The translations under genes and the position numbers were made by a program. The notes below the pieces were generated by a model. It ran no database searches and was not told where the DNA came from. It worked only from the letters and a program-made list of their open reading frames with translations. This document shows positions 1 through 6,524 of a DNA stretch of 9,910 nucleotides, piece by piece (the stretch's first letter is position 1; the number at the start of each line of letters is the position of its first letter). The stretch comes from Zoogloea sp. (GTDB lineage Bacteria; Pseudomonadota; Gammaproteobacteria; Burkholderiales; Rhodocyclaceae). The stretch is from positions 1 through 9,910 of the forward strand of contig JAEUNV010000070.1 in assembly GCA_016790385.1 (NCBI GenBank). Reading direction: 5' to 3'.

Positions 1-373
1 TGAAGGTGGCCTTGACGGCGCTGGAGGCTTCGCCCTCTTCGCCCTCCATCAGCTGATGCACTTCCTGGGTGCTCTTCCAGACGAGGAAGAGGCCGCCGGC
101 GAGCAGGATCAGGTCGCGTCCGGAGAAGCCGTGGCCGAGCATGGTGACCATGGGCTCGGTGAGGCCGGCCAGCCAGGACAGGATCATCAGCAGGCCGATG
201 CGCATGAACATGGCCAGGAAGAGGCCAAGGCGACGGGCGAAGGCGCGCTTCTCGGGCGGGAGCTTGTCCACCAGGATGGAGATGAAGATCACGTTGTCGA
301 TCCCCAGCACCAGCTCGAGGGCGGTGAGGGTCAGAAATGCGATCAGCAATTGCGGGTCGGTCAGGAATTCCAT
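1..373 (-). CDS. TerC-family integral membrane protein (3' part cut off by window edge)
   Basis: The minus strand encodes the first 124 residues of a TerC/YgdQ/YoaE-type membrane protein. Directly visible are a hydrophobic first segment ending in the family-typical GIDNVIFISI (about residues 23-32), a basic cytoplasmic stretch (PPEKRAFARR), a second hydrophobic segment (about 48-68) and a third (about 84-96) followed by an acidic EGEEGE loop. Family members are multi-pass inner-membrane proteins. Some are linked to Mn or other metal ion homeostasis or tellurite resistance, but for most the substrate is unknown. The ATG at 371-373 starts at the usual family N-terminus (MEFLTDPQLL). No clear Shine-Dalgarno sequence precedes it. 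The gene lies 150 bp downstream of the c-di-GMP enzyme on the same strand, with a strong hairpin between, so it is probably a separate transcription unit. Family assignment is firm; function is open. Confidence 0.9.
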   Translation of the reverse strand, partial: MEFLTDPQLLIAFLTLTALELVLGIDNVIFISILVDKLPPEKRAFARRLGLFLAMFMRIGLLMILSWLAGLTEPMVTMLGHGFSGRDLILLAGGLFLVWKSTQEVHQLMEGEEGEASSAVKATF

Positions 374-485
374 GGTTGGGTATGCGGTTGTTGCGGGAAG
401 CCGGCCAGGGGAAATCGGCCGCGCCGCGAATGGTCGCACGAAATGGCGCCCGCGGCGCATCGCGCAGGGTCACGGGCATGGGCGA

Positions 486-514
486 CCCGGTGCGCGAAGG
501 ATGGGCGCACCGGG
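486..514. terminator. Stem-loop downstream of the GGDEF/EAL gene, possible terminator
   Basis: A perfect inverted repeat with 10-bp arms (486-495 CCCGGTGCGC and 505-514 GCGCACCGGG) and a 9-base loop lies 10 bp past the stop codon of the GGDEF/EAL gene. It overlaps a second palindrome, GAAACCGGTTTC (514-525), which covers part of the stop codon. No T-run follows on either strand, so this is not a textbook intrinsic terminator. It may instead be a weak terminator or a 3'-end-stabilising hairpin. The 150 bp between the TerC and GGDEF/EAL genes contains no other convincing signal and no supported gene. Confidence 0.45.
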
Positions 515-523
515 AAACCGGTT

Positions 524-3500
524 TCAGTGCCGGCGGGCGTGCTCCTGCATCCACGCCTGCATGCGGGCGGCCGTCATCGGATAGGCGATGCCGTGGCCCT
601 GGACTTGATGACAGCCGAGCTTGAGCAGCGCCTGGCAATGGCTGGAGGTTTCGACGCCTTCGGCGATGACTTCCCGATGAAAGGCGGTGGCCAGGCCAAT
701 GACGCTCTGCACGGTGGCCAGATCGTCGTCATCGTTGAGCATGTTGTGAATGAAGGAGCGATCGATCTTGATGCTTCGCACGGGCAGGCTGCGCAGGCTG
801 TTCACTGCGCCAAAGCCGATACCGAAGTCATCAATGGCGAAACTCACACCCAGACTGTTGCATTCGGCCATGATCGCGGCGATGCGCTTGACGTCGCCGA
901 GCGCAGCGGTTTCGAGCACTTCGAACTGGAGCAGTCCGGCGTCCACGCCGGGGTGGGCTTTGAGGACGCTCTTGAGTTCGGCGACGAAATCCGGATGGAG
1001 CAGGTGGCGCGCGGAGATATTGACGCTCATCGGGGTGGAGAAGCCCGCCTGGCACCAGCTGTCCAACTGGGCGACGGCGGTGGCCAAGACCCAGTTACCC
1101 AATTCCACTTCGAAACGCGATTCGCTGACCATGGGCAGAAACTCGCCGGGCAGACGCAGCCCGAGTTGCGGGTGTTTCCAGCGGATCAGGGCTTCGACGC
1201 CGGTAAGGTGGTTGGAGCGGGCATCCATCTTGGGCTGGTAATGCAGCTCCAGTTCGCCGTCGCATAGGGCGGTTTCAACACGGATCTGGGCATCGCGATG
1301 GGCCCGCAGGGCGCGGTCACGCTCCGGGTTGAAGAGGTGAAAGCAGTTGCGGCCGGCCTGCTTGGCCAGATACATGGCCCGGTCGGCATGGCTTAGCAGG
1401 GTCTCCGGATCGGAGCCGTCCAGGGGGCACAGGGTCACGCCAATGCTGGCGGTGACACGCAGCTCCATGCCCTCGATGGTGACCGGCTCGGCGATGCTGG
1501 CAAGCAGACGGGCAAAGACCTGCTCACATTCGTCGCTGTGCTCGAGACCGTTGTAGATCAGTGCGAATTCGTCGCCCCCCAGGCGGGCTACCGTGTCGCC
1601 AGCCCGGGTCGATGCCTGAAGGCGGCGGGCGATCTCAACCAGCAGCAGGTCGCCCGCGTCGTGGCCGAGGTTGTCATTGACCGGTTTGAAGCCGTCCAGG
1701 TCCAGGTAGGCCACGGCCGCCAGGGTATGGTTGCGCTCGGCCTGGGCCAGCGCCATCTGCATACGGTCGGCGAGCAGGCTGCGGTTGGGAAGCTGGGTCA
1801 GGGCGTCGTGGTAGGCCAGGTGCTCGAGATGGCGCTGGCTCTCCTTGATGTCGGTGATGTCGGTGAAAAGGCCGACGTAGTGCGTGGTCTGACCGGCTTC
1901 GTTGCGCACGGCCGAGATATTGCCAAGCTGGGCGTAGAGTTCGCCGTTCTTCTTGCGGTTCCAGGTTTCGCCCTGCCAGGTTCCCGTTTCAAGCAGTTCG
2001 GCCCAGATATGTTCGTAGAAAGCCGGCTCGTGCATTCCCGAACGCAGGATGCGCGTGTTCTGACCGATGACTTCGTCGCGGGTATAACCAGTCAGGGCGC
2101 AGAAGCTGTCGTTCACCTCCAGGATGCAGGCGCTCGGGTCGGTGATGATGATGCTCTCGTGGGCATGGCGGAAGACGCTGGCGGTGAGGCGCAGATAGTC
2201 TTCGGCGGCAACCCGGGCGGTGACGTCGTTGAGGGTGCCGGAGGTTCCGATGATCTCACCGGCCTCATTGAGCTGCGCACGGATGAAGATGTCCATCCAG
2301 CGATAGCTGCCATCCCGGCATTGCAGGCGCAGGGTGGCGCTGCAATGGGGCAGGGTGCGGGCAATGATCGGCTTGAAGGCGCTGTACTTGTGGGCACGGT
2401 CGTCCGGATGCAGGAAGTCGCCGAAATTGCGTCCCAGGGATTCGTCGACTGTGAAGCCGCTGATGTCCGTCCAGGCGGGATTGAGAAGCTCCCAGTTGCC
2501 AAAGATGTCGGTCTGGAAGATCACCTCACGGACGTTATTGAACACCTGCTGGTAGCGGGTCTGGCTTTCCTGCAAGGCCTCGGCGGTCTCGCGGGCGTGG
2601 GTGATGTCGGCGATGCTGCCAACCATGCGCAGAGGCTGGCCGTGCTCGTCCAGTTCGACCACGTCGCCCCGGTCACGCACCCACAGGTAGTGCCCGTTGG
2701 CATGGCGGATGCGATATTCGCAGCAATACGCCCCGCCCCCGCAGAGGCAGGTGTCGATGACCCTGGAGACCCGCGACCGGTCGTCCGGATGCACCAGCGC
2801 CAACAAGTCCGCCGACGGATGTGCCAGATAGCTTTCGTCGAGCCCGAGCAGCTCACACCAGCGCGGATTGTGGGTTACCCGGTCGGTGAGCAGATCCCGA
2901 TCCCACACCCCTTCGCCGATGGTGGCCAGCACATAGGCAAGCTGGGCCTGATCGTGGCGGGAGGCGGCCTCCTGGCGCATGCGTTCACTGATGTCACAGG
3001 CGAACCCGAGCGTACCGAGGATGCGGCCGTCACGGCTGCGCACGGGGGCCTTGTAGGTTTCGAACCAGGTGGGCGTGCCCTTGTCGTTGATCTCTTCGAT
3101 CAGGGTGCGGGGGCGCCCGCTGTCCATCACTTCGGCGTCCTGGGTGCGATACAGCTCGGCTTTCTCCCGCGGCCACAGATCCAGGTCGGTCTTTCCCAGC
3201 ACCGCCTGGGGCGATGCCTGTCCGCACGACTCGGCGAAACTCTGATTGACGAGCAGAAAGCGCCCCTGGCGATCCTTCAGCCACAGCAACAGCGGCAGGC
3301 CGTTGATCAGGGTTTCGGCGCCCGGCACCTCCGGACGCGCAGCGTCGGCGGGTTCGAGCGTCAGCGCCGAAAGCGGGGTTTCGCCAGGAAGACCGGCCTG
3401 CCAGGCCTTGACCAGCGTGCTTGCATCCAGAATCTTCTGCTGTTCGCCCGGCTCGCCTACCGGAATGGCGCCAAGGCCACGGGTTATCAGGCAGGACAGC

Positions 3501-3580
3501 GCGTCGAACAGGGTGCATTCGGGTGACAGGTGGCTCTCTGCGGGGCGGCAGTCGGCCGTCGGTGTGGGCTTGTTTTTCAT
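524..3580 (-). CDS. CBS-like/4xPAS/GGDEF/EAL cyclic-di-GMP signalling protein
   Basis: This 1018-residue protein probably makes and breaks cyclic di-GMP in the cytoplasm; no membrane segment is seen. Residues about 19-62 resemble one CBS motif. Four PAS domains follow (about 90-200, 211-335, 338-460, 463-582), then GGDEF (about 586-745) and EAL (about 765-1012). The diguanylate cyclase signature GGDEF is intact at 668-672, with an inhibitory-site RxxD (RAGD, 659-662) exactly five residues before it. The phosphodiesterase side keeps EAL (796-798), NIS, the ExxE of FEVLET, IDDFG, KIDRSF, AEGVET and the final QG. All metal and catalytic positions therefore appear present and both activities are possible. 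PAS2 carries an unusual cysteine cluster (C278, C280, C286, C287). The ATG at 3578-3580 has only a poor ribosome site (AGG touching the ATG), so the start is less sure than the domains. The gene lies beside denitrification genes, but no regulatory box was found upstream. Confidence 0.95.
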   Translation of the reverse strand: MKNKPTPTADCRPAESHLSPECTLFDALSCLITRGLGAIPVGEPGEQQKILDASTLVKAWQAGLPGETPLSALTLEPADAARPEVPGAETLINGLPLLLWLKDRQGRFLLVNQSFAESCGQASPQAVLGKTDLDLWPREKAELYRTQDAEVMDSGRPRTLIEEINDKGTPTWFETYKAPVRSRDGRILGTLGFACDISERMRQEAASRHDQAQLAYVLATIGEGVWDRDLLTDRVTHNPRWCELLGLDESYLAHPSADLLALVHPDDRSRVSRVIDTCLCGGGAYCCEYRIRHANGHYLWVRDRGDVVELDEHGQPLRMVGSIADITHARETAEALQESQTRYQQVFNNVREVIFQTDIFGNWELLNPAWTDISGFTVDESLGRNFGDFLHPDDRAHKYSAFKPIIARTLPHCSATLRLQCRDGSYRWMDIFIRAQLNEAGEIIGTSGTLNDVTARVAAEDYLRLTASVFRHAHESIIITDPSACILEVNDSFCALTGYTRDEVIGQNTRILRSGMHEPAFYEHIWAELLETGTWQGETWNRKKNGELYAQLGNISAVRNEAGQTTHYVGLFTDITDIKESQRHLEHLAYHDALTQLPNRSLLADRMQMALAQAERNHTLAAVAYLDLDGFKPVNDNLGHDAGDLLLVEIARRLQASTRAGDTVARLGGDEFALIYNGLEHSDECEQVFARLLASIAEPVTIEGMELRVTASIGVTLCPLDGSDPETLLSHADRAMYLAKQAGRNCFHLFNPERDRALRAHRDAQIRVETALCDGELELHYQPKMDARSNHLTGVEALIRWKHPQLGLRLPGEFLPMVSESRFEVELGNWVLATAVAQLDSWCQAGFSTPMSVNISARHLLHPDFVAELKSVLKAHPGVDAGLLQFEVLETAALGDVKRIAAIMAECNSLGVSFAIDDFGIGFGAVNSLRSLPVRSIKIDRSFIHNMLNDDDDLATVQSVIGLATAFHREVIAEGVETSSHCQALLKLGCHQVQGHGIAYPMTAARMQAWMQEHARRH

Positions 3581-3712
3581 CCTGAGCTGATCCGGGTGAG
3601 GCAGTTTGCGGCCGATGATGCCCGCTCAACGCCTTCCGGCTAAGGTAGGAAGTCCCGCTTTCATGACGGCGGCGTCCACAAATTGAACGCAATGCGGTCA
3701 TAGTTCATGGAT

Positions 3713-4969
3713 TCAACCTGGGCGGCCGTCGGCGCGGCGGCGCAGATAAAGCGGGATCAGACGTATCGCCCATGGCACGAAGATCGCCAGCCAGCCGAGG
3801 CTGCTCGCCACCAGCAACCCGGTCTGACCACTCGGCACCCAATCGGCGAGAACCCGCAGGAGGACGATGGCATGCAGGCCAAGGGCCAGCCGCCAGATCA
3901 GGGCGTCGGCCACCAGGGCTTGGCCGGCGTGACCCAGGCTCACCCGCGACACCATCGCCAGGGTCATTGATCCAAAATAACCCACCGTCAGCGCGTGAAG
4001 GGGCGCCAGGCCAAGGCCGCTGGCCGGAACAAGCCCGTGCACGCCGCTCAGTAGCCAGGCAATGCCCAGCCACAGGAAACCCAGGTGGAGCATGGCCAGC
4101 AAGGGAACGGCAAGGCTGCGCCTGAGCTGCCACCGGGCGCTCAGCCACAGGGCGGTCGCGGCGGCGAGGAGATCGGACGGCCACGCCCAGGCGGCCAGGT
4201 CCGCGGCCGCCAGCGCACCATGAATCAGGCTGGCCCCGATGAGCACCCGAAGGGCGGCATCCGGGCGCACCACCTCGTAGCGCGGCAGTGCCGATGCCGA
4301 AAAGAACGGAATCATGCGGTGGCTGACCACCATGAAGAGGGGTGCCAGCAGCCACCACACCCCGATGGCAATGCCTGCCCGGGCCAGAAAGGGTTCTCCG
4401 GAAAGGGCGTAGCCCACCCACGCCAGCAGCCCCAGCGCACCCGCCGCCAGCGCGCCCCAGGCGCTGCCCGGGTGCAGCCTTGGCGCGCCGGGCTTGAAGG
4501 CGATGGGGTGGAGACGGCGCAGGGCCCACACCCATCCGGCCAGCACCACCCCCAGACCGATCGCGCATAGCCCGCCCTGACCGGCCAGCAGGCCGCCGTC
4601 AAACACTAACCAGCCAGCGCACATCAACCACCACACCGGCCGGAGCGTGCGCCCGGGGGTATCGGGCAGCCCCTGCCAGCGCGGCATGGCGGTGAACAGG
4701 AAACCGAACGCAAAGAAGGGAAATACGCCGTAGAGCGCCCACAGCCCATGCACCCAGCCCGGCGGCCAGGGCCACACCACGCCGCCGACAACGCCAGCGC
4801 GGGCCAGCATCTCCCAAGTCCAAGGCAGAAAGATCAGTACCGCCTGGACGACACCGGCGAGGAACATGGCCCTGTGCGGAGCGGCGAACAACAGCGGACC
4901 GGAAGGCCCGGCAGATGGCGGATCGGCCGGCTCGCCGACGCGGGTATGGAGACGGATGGGCTTATTCAT
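3713..4969 (-). CDS. nnrS: NnrS family heme-copper-type membrane protein
   Basis: A 418-residue, very hydrophobic protein with roughly twelve predicted membrane segments, the expected size and topology of NnrS. Family-like motifs include FTAMPRWQG (after the second or third membrane segment), VVSHRMIPFFSA in the middle and MVSRVSLGHAGQAL in the C-terminal half. Several histidines in these motifs are candidate heme or metal ligands. NnrS is described in denitrifiers as an NO-induced inner-membrane heme and copper protein that relieves nitrosative stress; its exact reaction is not settled. The frame is open up to a TTG at 5050. I chose the ATG at 4967-4969 because it gives the usual family length and leaves a normal intergenic region. 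The stretch before this ATG reads CTCCTTT, so it lacks a Shine-Dalgarno sequence. The gene is divergent from the DNR-type regulator, which suggests joint NO control. Confidence 0.9.
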   Translation of the reverse strand: MNKPIRLHTRVGEPADPPSAGPSGPLLFAAPHRAMFLAGVVQAVLIFLPWTWEMLARAGVVGGVVWPWPPGWVHGLWALYGVFPFFAFGFLFTAMPRWQGLPDTPGRTLRPVWWLMCAGWLVFDGGLLAGQGGLCAIGLGVVLAGWVWALRRLHPIAFKPGAPRLHPGSAWGALAAGALGLLAWVGYALSGEPFLARAGIAIGVWWLLAPLFMVVSHRMIPFFSASALPRYEVVRPDAALRVLIGASLIHGALAAADLAAWAWPSDLLAAATALWLSARWQLRRSLAVPLLAMLHLGFLWLGIAWLLSGVHGLVPASGLGLAPLHALTVGYFGSMTLAMVSRVSLGHAGQALVADALIWRLALGLHAIVLLRVLADWVPSGQTGLLVASSLGWLAIFVPWAIRLIPLYLRRRADGRPG

Positions 4970-5061
4970 AAAGGAGTAGAGAGGGAGTACGGACCTGTCG
5001 GAAGCGATGGACGGGGTTAGAATCCGCGCTGGGCACGTCGCCCGGATCAATAGCCAGTGCC
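4970..5061. promoter_or_regulatory. Divergent intergenic region nnrS / DNR-type regulator
   Basis: These 92 bp must hold the promoters of both divergent genes. For the regulator, TAGAAT (5018-5023) is a fair -10 hexamer, with a poor -35 match (CTGTCG at 4996-5001 or nearby). Only one half-site of an FNR/DNR-type box is visible: ATCAA at 5046-5050, which reads TTGAT on the minus strand. The partner half is not recognisable. Neither start codon has a clear Shine-Dalgarno sequence. No supported gene lies here. Confidence 0.35.
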
Positions 5062-5754
5062 ATGACCATCGACAAAATCGATATCCCCGGCCTCCTCAGC
5101 CGAATGCCGCTCTTCAGCGCCCTGTCCCCGGAGGATCTGACCCACATGGCCGCGGCCACCCGGGAACGACGCGTGCAAAAGGGCGACCGGCTGTTTCAGC
5201 GGGGCGACCAGCCCAAGGGCTTTTTCCTGGTGGTCTGGGGGCAGGTCAAGCTGGCCTTCACCTCGGCCCAGGGCAACGAGAAAGTGGTGGAGATCCTCGG
5301 GCCGTTGCAGAGTTTCGGCGAGGCCGTGATGTTCCTCGACCAGCCCTACCCGGTGCTGGGCGAAGCCCTGGCGGACACCCTGGTGCTGCATATCGGCGCA
5401 AGCGCGGTGTTCGAGCAGATCGAGCAGGACCCGCGCTTTGCCCGCAAGCTGCTGGCGGGAATGTCGATCCGCCTGCACTCGATGGTGAGGGACGTGGAGT
5501 CCTACGCGCTGCGCTCGTCCACCCAACGGGTCATCGGCTACCTGCTCCAGCTTGCCGAAACCGCTCCATGCATCGCCCAGGGCGAGCGGAAGGTGGACCT
5601 CCCCACCAGCAAACAGGTGATTGCCTCGCGCCTGAGCCTGACGCCCGAGACCTTGTCGCGCATCTTCCACGAACTGTCCGATGCGGGGCTCATTTCGGTG
5701 CAGGGCAAGCACATCATCATTCACGACGCAGCCAAACTTGCCGAGCACGACTGA
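5062..5754 (+). CDS. dnr: DNR-type Crp/Fnr family transcription regulator of denitrification
   Basis: A 230-residue regulator with an N-terminal cyclic-nucleotide-like sensor barrel (about 10-125), a dimerisation helix (about 127-150) and a C-terminal winged helix-turn-helix (about 155-226). The recognition helix reads TPETLSR (194-200), with the E-x-x-S-R pattern (E196, S199, R200) by which FNR and DNR read TTGA half-sites. The FNR cysteines for an iron-sulfur cluster are absent; the only cysteine is C170. The segment SFGEAVMFLD (84-93) resembles the corresponding stretch of Pseudomonas DNR. In that family NO is sensed, most likely through bound heme, and nir, nor and nos genes are activated. 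The ATG at 5062 gives the normal family length; the Shine-Dalgarno sequence is weak. Another DNR/NnrR-like subgroup is possible, but position beside nnrS, nirJ and nirN favours DNR. Confidence 0.9.
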   Translation: MTIDKIDIPGLLSRMPLFSALSPEDLTHMAAATRERRVQKGDRLFQRGDQPKGFFLVVWGQVKLAFTSAQGNEKVVEILGPLQSFGEAVMFLDQPYPVLGEALADTLVLHIGASAVFEQIEQDPRFARKLLAGMSIRLHSMVRDVESYALRSSTQRVIGYLLQLAETAPCIAQGERKVDLPTSKQVIASRLSLTPETLSRIFHELSDAGLISVQGKHIIIHDAAKLAEHD

Positions 5755-5779
5755 GCCCGCGCTCGGGCTAGACGCGGGC
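5754..5779. terminator. GC-rich hairpin between convergent genes, possible bidirectional terminator
   Basis: The short gap between the convergent regulator and DUF2249 genes can fold in two competing ways. One has arms AGCCCG (5754-5759) and CGGGCT (5764-5769) with a 4-base loop. The other has 7-bp arms GCCCGCG (5755-5761) and CGCGGGC (5773-5779). The structures overlap both stop codons. No T-run follows, so termination is plausible from position rather than proved by sequence. Confidence 0.4.
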
Positions 5780-6007
5780 CGCGTGGCGGATATGAACGGC
5801 GAACTCTCCGCCATCGCGGATTTCGGTGCGATGGGCATAGCCGTTACGACGCAGCACATCGTAGAGGGGCGTAGGCTCCCGATAGAGCAGCAATATCACT
5901 TCGCCGTCGGGGGGCAGGACATCCAGGGCCTCAAGGGTCAGGTTGAGGGGCTCGGGCGGCATCAGGCCGCGGGCGTCGACAATCACGGGGGCTTGGCTTG
6001 GCTGCAT
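5768..6007 (-). CDS. DUF2249 domain protein (TusA-like fold)
   Basis: A 79-residue soluble protein made of a single DUF2249 domain. The family signature is visible as VDARGLMPPEPLNLTLEAL (about residues 10-28), a turn with PPDGE, the hydrophobic strand VILLLY and PTPLYDVLRRNG. The fold is related to TusA/SirA sulfur carriers, but the cysteine of TusA is absent here (the protein has none), so sulfur transfer by that route is unlikely. DUF2249 proteins often lie beside nitrite and NO reduction genes, sometimes with hemerythrin-like proteins; their biochemical role is unknown. The frame can start at TTG 6016, but I prefer ATG 6007 because GAGGA lies 9 bases before it, whereas that same GAGGA would touch the TTG. 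A DNR-type box lies about 70 bp upstream, and the gene converges on the regulator. Confidence 0.82.
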   Translation of the reverse strand: MQPSQAPVIVDARGLMPPEPLNLTLEALDVLPPDGEVILLLYREPTPLYDVLRRNGYAHRTEIRDGGEFAVHIRHAARV

Positions 6008-6075
6008 TTCGGTCAATCCTCGGCTATGGAGATGGTGCTGACATCGGAGAGTGGCCTTCGGGGCAATCGCCGGCC

Positions 6076-6089
6076 TTGACCCTGCTCAA
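6076..6089 (-). promoter_or_regulatory. DNR/FNR-type box upstream of the DUF2249 gene
   Basis: TTGAC-CCTG-CTCAA keeps both TTGA/TCAA half-sites with the correct six-base interval. On the minus strand it is centred 75 bases before the DUF2249 ATG. Class II spacing (-41.5) would put the transcript start near 6041 with a leader of about 34 bases. The -10 at that spacing (CACTCT on the minus strand, 6048-6053) is poor, so the promoter is less convincing than the box itself. No suitable -10 lies at class II distance on the plus side. Confidence 0.5.
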
Positions 6090-6175
6090 TCCGTCGATGC
6101 ATTCCCAATGCCGGGCAGTGCCCCGCCCAGGTGGCCTGATGTTACATTCCGCGCCATGTTGAACGAGATCACATC

Positions 6176-6523
6176 GTGAAGGAAGGCTCCGCCCTCCTCA
6201 CCGCCCTGCTGCTGGCCGTTGCCATCGCCTACTGGTCGGACCACTACCGGATGGTCGCCCCCATGGCCTCAGAGCGGGAAACCGATACGCCACGCCGTCC
6301 ATCCATGCCTCCTGCCCCACCTCAACCGGCGCTGGCCGCCGAACGGCTGGACGTGGTCGCACCCCACGACCCGGCCACCCGCGCCGCCCTGTGCGAGGAA
6401 TTGCTGGAGGTGATCCGCGGGGTCGATGCGGCCATGCAGCTGCCCCAGTCTCCCGCAACCATCGAGCAGCTCACGAGCCGCCGCCGGCTGTATCAGGAAA
6501 AGCGCGCCGCCCTCGGGTGCTGA
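6176..6523 (+). CDS. Small membrane-anchored protein of unknown function
   Basis: I do not recognise a family in this 115-residue protein. It begins with a single hydrophobic segment (about residues 5-20, TALLLAVAIAYW), then a polar, proline-rich linker (about 40-53, PPAPPQP), then a charged, helical-looking C-terminal half with two cysteines (one in RAALCEELLEV, one as the last residue). This looks like a single-pass anchor or uncleaved signal with a periplasmic tail. The start is GTG at 6176; the nearest ribosome-site candidate is a weak GAG 8 bases before it, and no in-frame ATG precedes it. A 7-codon frame (6156-6179) ends in a TGA that overlaps this GTG. The stop is one base from the nirN stop on the other strand. 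Codon usage and length support a real gene, but this is not proved. Confidence 0.6.
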   Translation: MKEGSALLTALLLAVAIAYWSDHYRMVAPMASERETDTPRRPSMPPAPPQPALAAERLDVVAPHDPATRAALCEELLEVIRGVDAAMQLPQSPATIEQLTSRRRLYQEKRAALGC

Positions 6524-6524
6524 G

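Noticed and set aside
374..523. yybP-ykoY (Mn) riboswitch ahead of the TerC-family gene
   Set aside because: This motif often precedes TerC-type genes, so I looked for its conserved GGGGAGUA-type stretches on the minus strand and did not find them. Only GC-rich hairpins are present.
56..1267. 403-codon open frame on the plus strand across TerC and the EAL domain
   Set aside because: It runs antisense to two clear genes and through the intergenic gap, and the product is low-complexity with no recognisable motif.
1538..3526. 662-codon open frame on the plus strand
   Set aside because: It is antisense to the GGDEF/EAL gene over its whole length. Its product shows no recognisable domain, and such long shadow frames are expected in GC-rich coding DNA. 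The minus-strand product has intact, ordered domains.
3581..3712. DNR/FNR box or clear promoter before the GGDEF/EAL gene
   Set aside because: TTGAA stretches occur on both strands, but none has a TCAA partner at the right distance. Only weak short stems (for example CTTCC/GGAAG) are present.
6156..6179. Seven-codon leader frame whose TGA overlaps the GTG of the small protein
   Set aside because: The overlap hints at translational coupling, but a 7-codon frame is easily chance and has no ribosome site of its own.
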